In this document: piece after piece, positions 1-10,893 of the stretch | How positions within the stretch are numbered: position 1 is the stretch's first letter | How the letters are laid out: the number at the start of each line of letters is the position of its first letter | NCBI GenBank assembly: GCA_000827265.1 | Contig: KN834801.1 | Coordinates: 62,001 to 126,000, forward strand | Direction: 5' to 3' | From: Collybiopsis luxurians FD-317 M1 | Lineage: Eukaryota > Basidiomycota > Agaricomycetes > Agaricales > Omphalotaceae | DNA: 64,000 nucleotides | Translations under genes and position numbers: made by a program | The notes under the pieces: model-generated | What the model was told of the DNA's origin: nothing | Seen by the model: the letters and a program-made list of their open reading frames with translations, nothing else | The model's database searches: none

Positions 1-596
1 AGCAGCACATCATTGCGAAGAGGATGGGGAGAGACGCACAAGTATCAGTATATAGTGATGGAGCTTTGACATAATGGAGTGTCCCGGTGTAATGAAGATT
101 GCGCGCAGTGATCGGGGTAATTGCAATGGGAGTAGAATGCGCTGCGTGTTTCATGCGGTTATCGCGGGCACGGCACTTAAACTGTTCAGATGCCCCAAGA
201 GGAAGCAGATGAGGGACACAAGAAGTGCCGAACTAGCACAACAGATATCCCACGACGTGAGCCTGGACTAGCTGGCTCCAAAGCCCTACAAAAAATAAAA
301 TTCATTAATAGCTACCGTCACATTACTGATCATAATCCAGAAGTTTTCTTGTTATGCTAAGAGGCTCGAAAACACAATCTCAATGTCATCCCGTTGACAC
401 CGCTAATTGACATATCATGGACCGGTATCCGCTTATACACTGCACAGAACATTATCGGCGACAGCCATAACATGGGAGTCACTCGCAGGTTCTGCATGCT
501 ATTTAACCCCTGCAGTGGCTTTGTATCCTCGACGCGTTCCACCCACTTCTTACCCCACCTCTTACCCTGCATAATACTTACTGTCCCATTTATATA
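1..596. other. No gene recognised
   Basis: Only short unsupported ORFs are seen on both strands. The last bases before 597 include a TATATAA-like run, which abuts the proposed ATG of the following gene. Confidence 0.4.
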
Positions 597-2181
597 ATGT
601 CCGGGTTCAATCTACAAGAGGTTCAGCAGCAAATGTGCGATTTCCCTGATTGCTCAATCAGAATCCAATGACTTATCACACTCTCTTTTCACAGGAATTT
701 GGAACATTACATTGAACTTATGCAATTTGGTATGCCAATGTATTGAGTAACAAACTTCGCTCATTCTGAAAGAGATATTTTTCTAGTAATACTTGTATAC
801 GATTGGCTCCTTACTTTAGACCGAGAGATTGAGCTAGTTTGGCACCACCATTGCAAGAACAGGCTTCCCACAGCTCTCTTCTTTATCAATCGATATTTGA
901 GTCTCCTGGGAAACATTCCAATTTTTGTGTTATACATCTGGTGCAAACCAGTTGATTCACATGATGTAAGTGAAGTTTATGATTCAACACTTGTCACTAA
1001 TTATTCACCATTGTAGCCACAATCAGGGTTAGCGAAGCAAGTGACTTGCAGCCATTACCTGGTCATTCTGACTTTATTCTTCTGCAAGTAGAAGTCGATA
1101 CCTTGATTTCTATGTGCAGACGTTTATGTCATTAGGTCTTTGCAGCATGAGCAGTACAGGTTCAATCTCGCCATAATTATTGTGGTTCTAATGTTTTCCA
1201 GCCCTCTTTACAGTCAGAGTAACAGCTTTATATGGTGGAAGTAGACGGATCAGAATACTCCTCAGCAGCTTAGGATTGGGTATGAATTGCAATTCTCTTG
1301 TCAGTGTTGCACTTTATATTTCCATTGAAATTTATTAATTAATTTCTATGATGCAGGTACAGCTGATTCTGACAGATAGACAGTCCTCGGTTGATAATGT
1401 ACCACCATCGGTTTCAGGATGGATAGGCAATTTCCCAACTTTCAGACCCTCGCAGTAAGTTTTTAATATCTCTATTTTAGTTGAAAGTAGCTGATTAAGT
1501 ATTTGATCCAGAGCATTCCGTATGTTTTACCAACTCTGTCATATGAAGTGCTAATCTCTGAGGAGTTCAGACTACATCTGCATATGGATCGGAGTATTCA
1601 TTTTTGACCTTTGTGTCTTCTCTTTGACTGTCTGGAAGACAGTTCATATACTTCAAAATAAATGCATCAAAGGTGGAATAAGTAGTCTAATCATGCAAGA
1701 CGGTGAGAATATATGAATACCGTTTTATTGCATTAGACTGAGTTATAGCAAAGGTCTCATGTATTTTGGAATGATTACTCTGGTGACATTGGGAAATTTA
1801 CTATGCTATGCAGTAAGTTTGCCGTCCTCTAACTTTCTTAGCTTCTAAGAAAAGTGCAGCTTGAAACAGTAAGGTGCTCAACAGAATCAGTGCTTCCAAC
1901 TTAACTAAATAAAATAAGGAACTATTAAAAGGATTATTGATCACACTCTCCAATATGTAAGCATTCAGCTTATTTTTCATATTGAATATTGAATCATCAA
2001 TTACAGTCTACCTAGTATACTAATGTCACGAATGCTGTTAAATTTGCGAGAAAACAACAGTGTCAGAAACTTTTCAACACCAACACAAATATCGGAGGTT
2101 TCTTTCAACCACCTTTCTAATGAAGCCGGATTAGCCTCAGAACCACCTTCATGTGATCAATATGTACAGTCCACAACTTGA
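597..2181 (+). CDS. DUF6533 domain integral membrane protein, ten exons
   Basis: I reconstruct exons 597-634, 695-729, 787-965, 1017-1087, 1218-1299, 1357-1454, 1563-1702, 1754-1812, 1919-1956 and 2007-2181. Their total is 915 nt (304 aa) and every junction keeps phase with GT..AG introns. Exon 3 carries the DUF6533 hallmark VYDWLLTLDREIELVW. Later pieces match the family pattern: CSHYLVILTLFF, VTALYGGSRRI, IWIGVFIFDLCVFSLTVWKT, QDGLMYFGMITLVTLGNLL and SILMSRMLLNLRENN. Several hydrophobic helices indicate a polytopic membrane protein. DUF6533 proteins are greatly expanded in mushroom-forming fungi and have no established function. The weakest junction is 1087/1218, where the usual conserved LRTYALY segment is shortened. 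The exon 1 start is the first ATG that splices in frame. Stop is TGA at 2179. Confidence 0.82.
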
Positions 2182-2199
2182 ACTAATTGTGGACATAGC

Positions 2200-3330
2200 C
2201 AATGAGCTATTGAAATTCAATTGTAGAATTTTACTTTGATTTACTAGACTACTGCATTGTTTCTAATTTCAGCCAAATTTCAGCCGCACTTCTGATATTG
2301 CCTGTTATGATGGGTTTTTTTCTGTTAGGGTAATCCATAGTCACTGTTAGACTCCCAGCGGTGCTGTACTCCATATACACCAAGATGTGAACATTGGCGC
2401 AATGACTGGGTTTCTGATATGTTGGAAAGATGTACCCTTTGATGATACGTTGCATTCTGTTCCATTCCATTCTTCTTCATCTTCCTCAGAAACGCAGGAT
2501 ACATCCACACCCTGGAACTCATTACCAAGAAAACCCATACCTCAGTGTTCCACAGGTGTGTTCTAGAAGCGGTATATACCCCCTGTCTCTTTTCCATTTT
2601 TCTGGTACTCTGCCCATCACGACATGCCCTTCTCGATTCTGAATATACAAGAATGTTTGCATCGACAATGATTATCGAGGAGAGTGTACATTTGGTCACT
2701 GAGATTAATTTTTCTTTATTTCTTTTTGTCCTCCTTCTTGGTGCCCTTACTTTTTCTGCTTATCATATAGATTTCACTCGAAAAACTAGACATACTGGGG
2801 GAGGTACTGTACCATTTTGAAAGAAAGTTCTGTCACACGTTATTGGCCAAATATCCAACATCAAATTGAATCTTTGCTCAACTTTTCTGATTTTTTTTTT
2901 TGCTTTTCATTGACCCAATTTTTCAAATTGATAAACTTCCACTCAAAATGGAACACGAAAACATACGCTCGAGTGGGAAGCTGTACTGGGGTAAGTGCCA
3001 CCAAGGAAGGGATGTTAAGAGGAAGAGTAAGTTTTGAATGGCGATGTGGTCATGTTTGTGCTTGTGCTTATGGGCCAGGAAACAGAATGGAAAATGGGGG
3101 AAATGGTGTAACAACTCATGCGATAGCTTGGAATGGAATGGGGATTTGTATACATATACACTTGCATACACAGGTGTTTGCTGGCGCTCCTGCTGTATAC
3201 TACTTTCGTTTGTTTTCTCTGTCATCTGTTTCTTGTTTCCTCTCCTCTGATTTTATCCACTTCGCTGTACATTTCTTTTTCAACAGTTCGCAGATTGTAT
3301 ATATGCTCTGACAGAGTTCTGAAGATGTGT
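2200..3330. repeat. Diverged duplicate block, copy 1
   Basis: Segments here match 25970-26830 in the same order. Shared runs include the stretch around 2640-2740 (ATC AAGGAGAGTG-like, then TTTATTTCTTTTTGTCCTCC) and the stretch around 2995-3060 (CCACCAAGGAAGGG). A GGAATGGAATGG motif follows in both. ORFs in different frames are open in each copy but the frames and indels are not conserved, so I do not call a protein. The 2120-2200 stretch (3' end of the DUF6533 gene) also resembles 31770-31830. Confidence 0.55.
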
Positions 3331-3358
3331 ATGTAATATAAGTTAATGACTCTACATG

Positions 3359-3757
3359 TCATGTAGTCCTATCGAAGCTGTAAGAGTTGTTCACCATACT
3401 GTCAACCGGATCTACGTAGTACGGGGAGATGGTGTAGTCCGTGGCTGACAGGGATGAGTGAGAAGGGTGAAAAGCATAGTGTGGTTCTGTAGAGTGTGCG
3501 GAAGGAGGGGAGTCGATACTGGGACTGTGTCCATTTCGAGAAAGAGATGAATTGGATGTGGAGTAATAGTACTTGAGATGAGGAGGCGGAGGAGAGAGCC
3601 TCTTTTGCCCAGGAGATGACTCAGATATTGGTCCATCAGAAGTTGATGAAGACGCTACGCCCTCTCTAATGAATGTAGAATCATGGTATGTATCTGATCT
3701 GGTACTCGAGTGTGGAAAGGGTTCTGATCTCGTTGCGACGACTGGAGCTTCAAAGGT
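3359..3757 (-). CDS. 3' terminal exon of an unrecognised gene (partial)
   Basis: An open frame runs to a TGA at 3359-3361. It encodes a low-complexity Ser/Pro/Tyr-rich tail with pieces such as SSPGQKRLSPPPHLKYYYST and SPYYVDPVDSMVNNSYSF. There is no ATG at its start; a plausible acceptor (TTTGAAG) lies near 3748, so this reads as a last exon. Upstream sequence (above about 3780) is already repeat-array DNA, so the 5' part is missing or displaced. The composition resembles the disordered C-termini of fungal membrane or regulatory proteins, but I do not recognise the family. It may be a truncated gene created by insertion of the array. Confidence 0.45.
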   Translation of the reverse strand, partial: TFEAPVVATRSEPFPHSSTRSDTYHDSTFIREGVASSSTSDGPISESSPGQKRLSPPPPHLKYYYSTSNSSLSRNGHSPSIDSPPSAHSTEPHYAFHPSHSSLSATDYTISPYYVDPVDSMVNNSYSFDRTT

Positions 3758-4229
3758 AGTTTACAAAGACAAAGATTCAAGAGCCGTTGTCGATCTCCTC
3801 GACGGTTTTACTGCGCTCCCGGCAACCTCATGACTCCAGAGATCCTGGAATTGGAGTGTCTGATGATTGAGCCTGAAGAGGGTTATATTTTGATTTGGGC
3901 ATTAAACGAGGATGACGGTACACTTTCATCCAAAGTGTTTCACGATGTCAAGGGTTGCGTAGAAGGATGTGAGCAGTTTGGATGGGTAGGTTGAGGGAAG
4001 GAATGCATTGATCAACAGTGTACAATGTTGCTCCGCTGTGGTGGATTGTGACAAAACTGTGGACCGCCCATTCTGTTCATTCTGTCCTCGAACTCTGTGT
4101 GTGAATCTATCTGATGTTATGTCGTGTGGTTCGTTGGCAGGGTTAGCGTTGGTCAGGGAATGGGAAAATTGGGTTGTGGGATGTGCTAGAAGTACGAGGT
4201 CAAGCGTTGAGCAGAATGTGGGATTATTG

Positions 4230-4330
4230 TTGTTGGGGTTTTTTGGCTAAAGTTTTGGAAGCATAAAAGTGGTAGTATGATGCATTCTTGTTGGTGGTCA
4301 GGCTGGTTATGCCTCTATATATAGTCAGGT
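4230..4330. promoter_or_regulatory. Conserved block with TATATATAG run, possible promoter remnant
   Basis: The block GTCTTTTGGCTATAGTTTCG ... GGTCAGGCTGGCTATGCTTC then TATATATAG is kept in all units: 4230-4330, 10378-10480, 16815-16915 and 21490-21595. Conservation of a TATA-like run in otherwise decaying DNA suggests an old promoter or transposon-end element. No gene can be assigned to it. Confidence 0.3.
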
Positions 4331-5380
4331 GAGCATTCTAAGGTAATGGCGAAGCGTATGGTGACGAGAACTGGGTATTTTGGGATGTCAGCGGGAGAGC
4401 TTATGGCAAGAGTTGATTTGGAATTGACGTGCCAAAATGTCAGTTGATTTCTGTCGTCTAGCTAGTACCGAGGTGCATATACTCAAAGAATTTTGGGTCT
4501 GGGGGACAACACCCATCCGGATATGTGTCCTCCCTCCCAACTCTGCACTAAGAAATCAACATGTGGCTCAACTCCTACTGATTTTTCTCCTTGGTCAATA
4601 ACCCATCATAATTCTCACCATGTCACTCTATCTGTCTTGCACCTGCCTGGCAGTACTTGCATCCAACAAGCTGCTCTCACAACTTGCCGGGTCACCCATC
4701 GTATCCTGCTACGCTGCTATTCCCTATGTCCCACCCTGCAAAGATAGATGATAGGTATTACGCAGCGTGGTCCCCATGAGGAACTGCCGGAAACGAAGGG
4801 GATGTAGTTAATACAAAAATTTGGGACACATACAGGAATAATGTAAACTACATAAAGACCTCAGTTACTCCTTCCCCCAATCGCGCCGAACCAACAGTTG
4901 CACCACTGACAAGCTCAGTACCTCAAAGGGTAAGGTAGATCAGAGTGTGCTTGCTATTGCGCTGAAGATTGTCATCGTACAGGTTCCTTTCTTACCCAAT
5001 CAGAGTGACCTCCTTTATCAAAGTTGAAGGTAACAGATGGCTTTATCTTAGACCATGTTAGTCCATCTCATTTCATTTATCTATGTCGAGAGCTTGATGG
5101 GCTTACGTTGGAAACTTCATAAGTAAATACATATCTCCTCTTACAACTTCACTCTCAATCCAGTAGGTGAGGAGAGCTACCTCAGTTATGAATTGAACAC
5201 TGTACGCCCTTTCATGTGTATCGACTTGTACAGTATTGGTCCGAGAGTTGGGGACTGCAGCAACCATGGGCAAGCGCATTCTGTGATGTGATGCTCAGAA
5301 TTAAATTCAAGTCCCCGAGGCCTCATAAAGTTGAAAAAGAACTACACATACTGCAATTAGAACCAGAACTATTCTAGGTA

Positions 5381-6402
5381 TTATTGGGACACATATGTTG
5401 GGGGAGGTGTATCTGATCTTTCTGTCATGGAATTCCTGTCATAATCCCTGTGAGATTCCAACCACTGCATATGCTCTACCATCCATGCCATTGTATTCTG
5501 CAGGAATTCCAATCGCGCTACGATCGGCTGCATGCTGAGAGACTCACCTGAATCTAATGGCGCCATTGTTGTCAAGTCAGTAGCATCTCCTAGCAACAAT
5601 GGAGATTCTGGTAGATGTGGAATGCAATTTGATGAAGCAGGTTGAGAGCCCTTCCCTTGCCTGGTACTGCTGCTAGCATTTCCAGTGCTTTCGACAGTCT
5701 GCTTGGCTGGGAAAATGGACTCGGTCCCTTCTGTCAAAGGTGTCATTATGTACCCCTGCATACCCCGGGATGTTGCCCGGCCTCGTCGACGCAGAAGAAA
5801 AATTATAGTCATAGTGATAATGGCAAGTGCCGCTACTGATCCGACAACACTTCCAGCGATGACTGCAACAACTGATGATTTTTTATTTCCATTGGAAGTA
5901 CTGGCAGCAGCACTGGAGAAGGGTAGAAATTGAACAGTGTTGGTTGGAAAAGTAGATAAAATACTGTGCGGACCTTGAACTAGTGCTACTGGAGCTCAAA
6001 TCAGAAGATACCAGCCCCAGACTATTGGCCGTAAGTGTGGTTGCAGTACTAGTAAAGGAGTCTGGGTTGGTAGCATGAAAAGGGTTGGAAGCTGGCTGTG
6101 ACTTGGAGGTAAAAGTGATTGAACTTGAGTCGATAGTCTCACCGTTTGACATTTTGGTTGAGACAAAGATTTCTGAAATGTGCACCTGCTCAGGTCAGGG
6201 AAAGCGATGGGACTTTCGTTGAGTTAGAGCGACAGGTACCACAGGCTGACGTTTTTAGTTGGTTTGTAGTATTTGACCCATTTAGTTGAAAAGACCAAGG
6301 TGTTGCAGGACACCATTGGATACCTGAAAGATCACTGATCAAAGTGCAGGTTAAACCTTTGTAGTCTATTGTTATGGCAGTCCGTTGGCATCTTGTTCCC
6401 AC
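5381..6402 (-). pseudogene. Array copy 1 of the S/T-rich single-pass membrane protein (PPPTYVSQ tail)
   Basis: The C-terminal part (5381-5880) is open. It holds a TM helix (VIAGSVVGSVAALAIITMTI), a basic stop-transfer stretch (LRRRGR), a helix VARLEFLQNTMAWMVEHMQ and a tail ending PPPTYVSQ. An apparent frame change near 5950 is explained by an intron (GTCCGC ... CTCCAG) conserved in all four copies. The ectodomain exon around 6190-6402 has lost the donor (GT to CT) and acceptor (AG to AA) of the intron kept in copies 2 and 3, and has a 1-nt deletion after a conserved Cys-Trp. I therefore call it a pseudogene. PPxY is the known ligand of WW domains, including those of Rsp5/NEDD4 ubiquitin ligases. 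Confidence 0.6.
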
Positions 6403-6889
6403 AGCACTTGGAAACTCATCAGATGGTTGAGGTTCAGCCCTAACCGTCTCAAACTTGGACTTGCCTCAAGTTTTTATTAAGCCGAAGCCGGGGCTTTTGC
6501 CATCACCTCACTAATAACATTAGGTGTTCGAAGTTTAAGATTAGCTACGTCCTTTGAAATAGAGTATGTTGAACTTAATCTTAAGTTCAGTAGTGGTTTC
6601 AAGGGCAGAAAATTGAACTCGTGGTCGATTTCACTCTTGAAATCTCTACTGTAATTGTCATCATTGTTATATTACGCCAAATCCTACCTATTTGATAAGA
6701 CTGAATGAGTCGAGAATTTTAACTGCATTCAATGTTTGAGAAGAATTTCGCCGTATCAATGTACATAAATGTATTATATCTTACATTTGTGGAATGATTG
6801 TATGAAGGATGGGATAGAACAATGGCTATGGATGGAATAAATCCCAAATCAGACTAATCAGTACTAGCTATGTAGCAGAGTTAATAACT

Positions 6890-7640
6890 GGAAGAAGGGC
6901 CTCGTGCCGAGGTTCTCACTTTGTTTGTCACCTGTGAATTGAGGCCTGAACCGAACCGTCAATCATTTTCATACCATATTCATTTTATTAATCAAGAACA
7001 AAACGAGCCTGAAAAGTGAGGATAGGGATTCGGGTACTTAGGAGCCACAGTAATGTACTGCTCCCGTGGATTGATCGGCGAGGTCGAGAAGTTTGAGCGT
7101 TAGCTGGTGAGGTAGACATTATTTGAAGTCGATCATTGTTTTGGGAGTTGACGCTTGGTTCATACACATGTATATCCCGAAATCACCGCTGCACAGCGCA
7201 AGATCAAAAGTAGATGCATGTTGAACAGATGGTGAGGTATTTTAGCATGAGAAGAAACAGATATCCATTGAAGCCTACTATTCGTGTTCGTAATTCGTCT
7301 TCCGAAGTAGGTAATGTCCGCTTTCTCTGCTGGTCGATATCGCTTCAAAGTTGAACTGGATGGATTTAACTCATTATTGAGGGGCACTACTTCTATCAGA
7401 ATGTCCCTCTAATTAATGTGTGATAGTTTCTCTCGTAGTATATCAGATATAAGCTATTAGCCACCTATGTAACCAGATATGGGAAGGGAACATACTGGAT
7501 GGGGATATTTGAATTAAATTTGCCATGCAAAATCAGGGAAGGGATGGCGAATGCGCCAACAAGATCTCACGAATGATCTTGACCGGAACGCGGTCGACCG
7601 AGGCAAGTGCTCGCAACGAGAATCAACAGCGATTTGACGC
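6890..7640 (-). pseudogene. 3' relic of a Zn2Cys6/Fungal_trans regulator gene
   Basis: This stretch aligns in order with the 3' part of the regulator gene at 42550-44090. It shares the CACCTGTGAATTGAGG run downstream of the stop, the last exon (here coding LNNELNPSSSTLKRYRPAEKAD against LNHELHQSRSALKRNRPTENAD in the intact gene), and a GAACGCGGTCGACCGAGGCAAG run near 7585. Internal exons between the last exon and that run are deleted and the frames are broken. It ends where the TTTGACGCC...CCGGCGCC sequence of array unit 2 begins. Confidence 0.7.
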
Positions 7641-8499
7641 CAAGAGCTTACCGGCGCCTATTTGCCGATGCTCTTCTTTCCCGTTTATTTACCCTCAATT
7701 CAACTCAATGACCATCCCTTCTGAATCCTAAGGGAAAGTCGCACATTTTTAATATCCTGTATCTTCTCTCTGCAGGTAATTTTGGTTGATCCGGATTCTG
7801 GATTTTTGAACTGGAGCTCGGATTGCACCGCAACATGGGTTTTCCTTTGACTTTTGAAACACGCTAGAAGGGATTTACTGAAGTTTATGGGAAGTGGTCA
7901 GCTCGCTGATCCTCCGCATGGTTGAGACTAGGTGATCTCGTGCATAAAACCTATCGCGTGTTTCTACCTACTAGATAGCGAAAACCGAGAATTTCAATCA
8001 TTTTACGGACTGAACTCGTCGTGGGAAGCAGTGGCGGCGCGTGCAAGAATTGTACGATTGAGACGGGTGAATTCTGTGAGGTTCTTTGATTTTGTATGTC
8101 GGTACTGATTTATTGGTGATGTAGCTGTTGCCGTTGACGCTATACAGCTTCTCCCTGTGTCGCGACTCCACAGCACAAGCGGGAGTGTCTCTATCAAGCT
8201 TGTCAAAGCCGAATAAGCAGGGTGCGTGCATTTGCGTGCATTGTTCAGTTTCCTGCTACCAGGCTCTCAAGCTCATTTCATTTTTCCTCAAATGTTCGCA
8301 GGTGCTCTCGCTAATGGTGTCCGAGTGAATGACTAGACGCGAGACGGGAGATTGAGAACGGGTTATATCTCAGGGAAAGATCGGTTAATTGGCTTAGATG
8401 TATGCGTGGAAAGTACATGTCCTCTTTCGCTTCCAACGGCTGATCGAATTTTTTCTGTCTAATCGGTGATACATTAATCGGCAATTTTTTCGCCGGTTC

Positions 8500-10030
8500 T
8501 TCTCTCACATGCGTTATCATTGTGTCTGCCTTCGCCGTCGCATCCACCGTCGTTTTCATCGTCTTCCTCTACGTCACAATTTTTTTGGAACTCGATTCAA
8601 CTTCGTCACGCCTGTCTCAGTCGCCACCTCATACGCAGTGACTGCTCGGACCGACGACTTGTGACCCACATACACGTACCGCGCAGGTCCGTCATCAACT
8701 CATTCTTTCTACCTCAGGGTACACCGTTCTTTCCGCTACCCCTGCACTGACTCTTCTATCGACGAAGTTCTCATTCGGTCCTCAGACCCTGCGGCTGGTG
8801 GCGATATCCGACTTGTATATCACACTCCTCGCGTCAATCCGGATCGCCGACAAGCTCGATGTTGCTTAGTTCGTCAACGGTGTGCTGCGTTGGAACACTT
8901 TTGAGGGTTCCGATTATTGGACTACGATTTTATTTCTTTCAACTGGCAAAGACCTCAGGATGGTCGATCGTGCCGAGCAAAATGTGGGTCTGGTTACGAA
9001 TGTTGTGCGAAGAGATATCAAAGTGTGAAGGGTACCTGTGTGTTGAGGCTTGATGAGGGTTGTTATATTTTGATTTGGGCGTTAAACGAGAATGGCGGTA
9101 CCTTGCATCTAAAGTATTTGGAGTTGTCAAAGGTTGCGTAGATGGTCCATATGTTGAACAGCTTGGAACTCGAAAGCCAGTCGGTAGCATTACTCATGCC
9201 TCTTCACATAACCGGTTCATCCCCCACATGCATGGGCCCTGTGCCTTCCTTCGCCATCGTATGTACCGTTGTTGACGTTGTATTCCTCTCATGCGTCACG
9301 GTTCTCGGATTACGATTCTACTCCCTCACGTCTTCCTCAGTCGCAGTATATAAACAGTGCCTGCTTGAACCGACAACATCTCACCCACCTACACGTAACC
9401 GCTCCGGACCTTTATCACCTCATCTTCTACCCAAGGGTACCTCATCTATAATAATAGCACAGCTTAACACTTTTTATCGACAAATTCGGCAAGATTCTCA
9501 TTCGGTCCTGGGATCCTACTGCTGACGGTAAAACCCCATTCTTACACCGCATTCTTCATATCGCCGACAAGCTCGATTTTTCCTGCTTCGTCAACGATTG
9601 TGGACTACGAGAGGAGCGAGCAGCACGACACCGGAGCACCTTTGGGGGCTCCGATGATTCCATTTCTGACAACGAAGACGCCGGGATGGGGATGGTCGAT
9701 CATCCCAAACAAACGCGTGGGTTTGGTTACAGATGTTGCGACGATTTCGAAGCGTCGGGGATCACCTTTACGTTTGGGCATCGAAGAGGTTCGTATTTCG
9801 ATTTGGGGGATGATTGGGGATGACAGTACGCCGCGGGCGAGGTGGGTTATGTGGGTTAAGGGGGGGGGAGGGGGGGGTTAGATGAGTATGGAGGGCCTTC
9901 ATGGTGGGTTGCAACGGGAATGGGTCGATTATGGTGTACGATGACATTCTCAGCTCCGCAGGAGTGGATTGTGACAAATTTATGGGTTATAGCTCATCCT
10001 GTTCCTCCTGTCCTCGAGCTCTGCGCGGAT
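8500..10030 (+). pseudogene. Two tandem degenerate copies of an unrecognised coding sequence
   Basis: The stretches 8520-9160 and 9210-9990 share a common order of motifs: a CGTCACG...TTCGGATTACGATT segment, a CCTCAGTCGCAGTATAT segment, CATTCGGTCCTGGGATCCTACTG, GACAAGCTCGAT, and a terminal TTTGATTTGGGCGTTAAACG. A third version lies at 20340-20960 and a fragment at 16050-16300. Reading frames shift between copies: one frame reads DKCGKDLIRSWDPTADDK in unit 4, another reads a Cys-rich stretch GRSCRAKCGSGYECCAKRY only in unit 2. No frame is conserved throughout, so I treat these as relics and do not name a family. Confidence 0.45.
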
Positions 10031-10893
10031 GAATTCGATGTTGCGTCGTATGATTTGGTTTTCATTTGGTAGCATTCGTCGGGATGAGATGACAAGATCG
10101 GTGTTGCGGCATAGGTGAGAGGTAATGAGGCCGAGTTGAGCCCCAACACTAACATCATGGACGTCTGGCGAATATTAATCAGCTTGTTATGCGACGTTTC
10201 GATCAGCGTGAATAGCTTGGACAGTATCGAGATGTGAACGGTGATCAACCATCTAGAGTCGAGGACAACAGCAATGAAGGGGGATGGTGATGAGAAGGCA
10301 AGGTCAAATGCAGATGCGGCATTGTCGTGAACGGAGGAGAGGAAGAGGGACAGGAAACGAGCAGAAGGTGGGACGATGTCGTTGGGGTCTTTTGGCTATA
10401 GTTTCGGGAGCATAAGAATGGTACTTAGTATGATACATTCTTTCTGGCGGTCAGGCTGGCTATGCTTCTATATATAGTTAGGTGAGTTATCTACGGTAAT
10501 GGTGAAACCTATGTTGACGAGGACCGGGTGTTTTGGGATGCCAGCGGGAGAGCTTATGGAAAGAGTGGATTTGAAACTGACGTGCCAAGATGCCAGTTGA
10601 TCTATGTTGTCTTGCTCGTACTGAGGTGCATATACTCGAAGAATTTTGGGTCCTCCCTCCCAATTCTGCACTAAGATATCAACATAAGGTTCAACTCCTA
10701 CTCATTTTCCTCCTTGGTCAATTGCCCATCATAACTCTCACCATCTCACTTTCATTTAAATCCCATCTGTCTTGCACCTGTCTGGCAGTAATTGCATCCA
10801 ACAAGATGCTCTCGCAACTTCAAATTCCCGAGGCCCCACAATGTTTGAAAGGAAGTACACATACTAAAATTTAAACCAGAACTGTACTAGGTA

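Larger units (their letters stand above)
3780..6480. repeat. Array unit 1
   Basis: First of four related units. Landmarks shared with the other units, in order, are: a GATTTGGGCATTAAACGAGG block (3890; compare 9075, 16225, 20915), a GTGGATTGTGACAAA block (4040; 9965, 16370, 21075), a GGGTTTTTTGGCTAAAGTTT block followed by a CTATATATAG run (4235-4325), and a membrane-protein gene copy on the - strand (5381-6402). No intact gene other than that copy is seen. Confidence 0.7.

Noticed and set aside
5900..6000. Apparent frameshift in membrane-protein copy 1 just before the TM helix
   Set aside because: A GT..AG intron conserved in all four copies restores the frame, so it is not a lesion.
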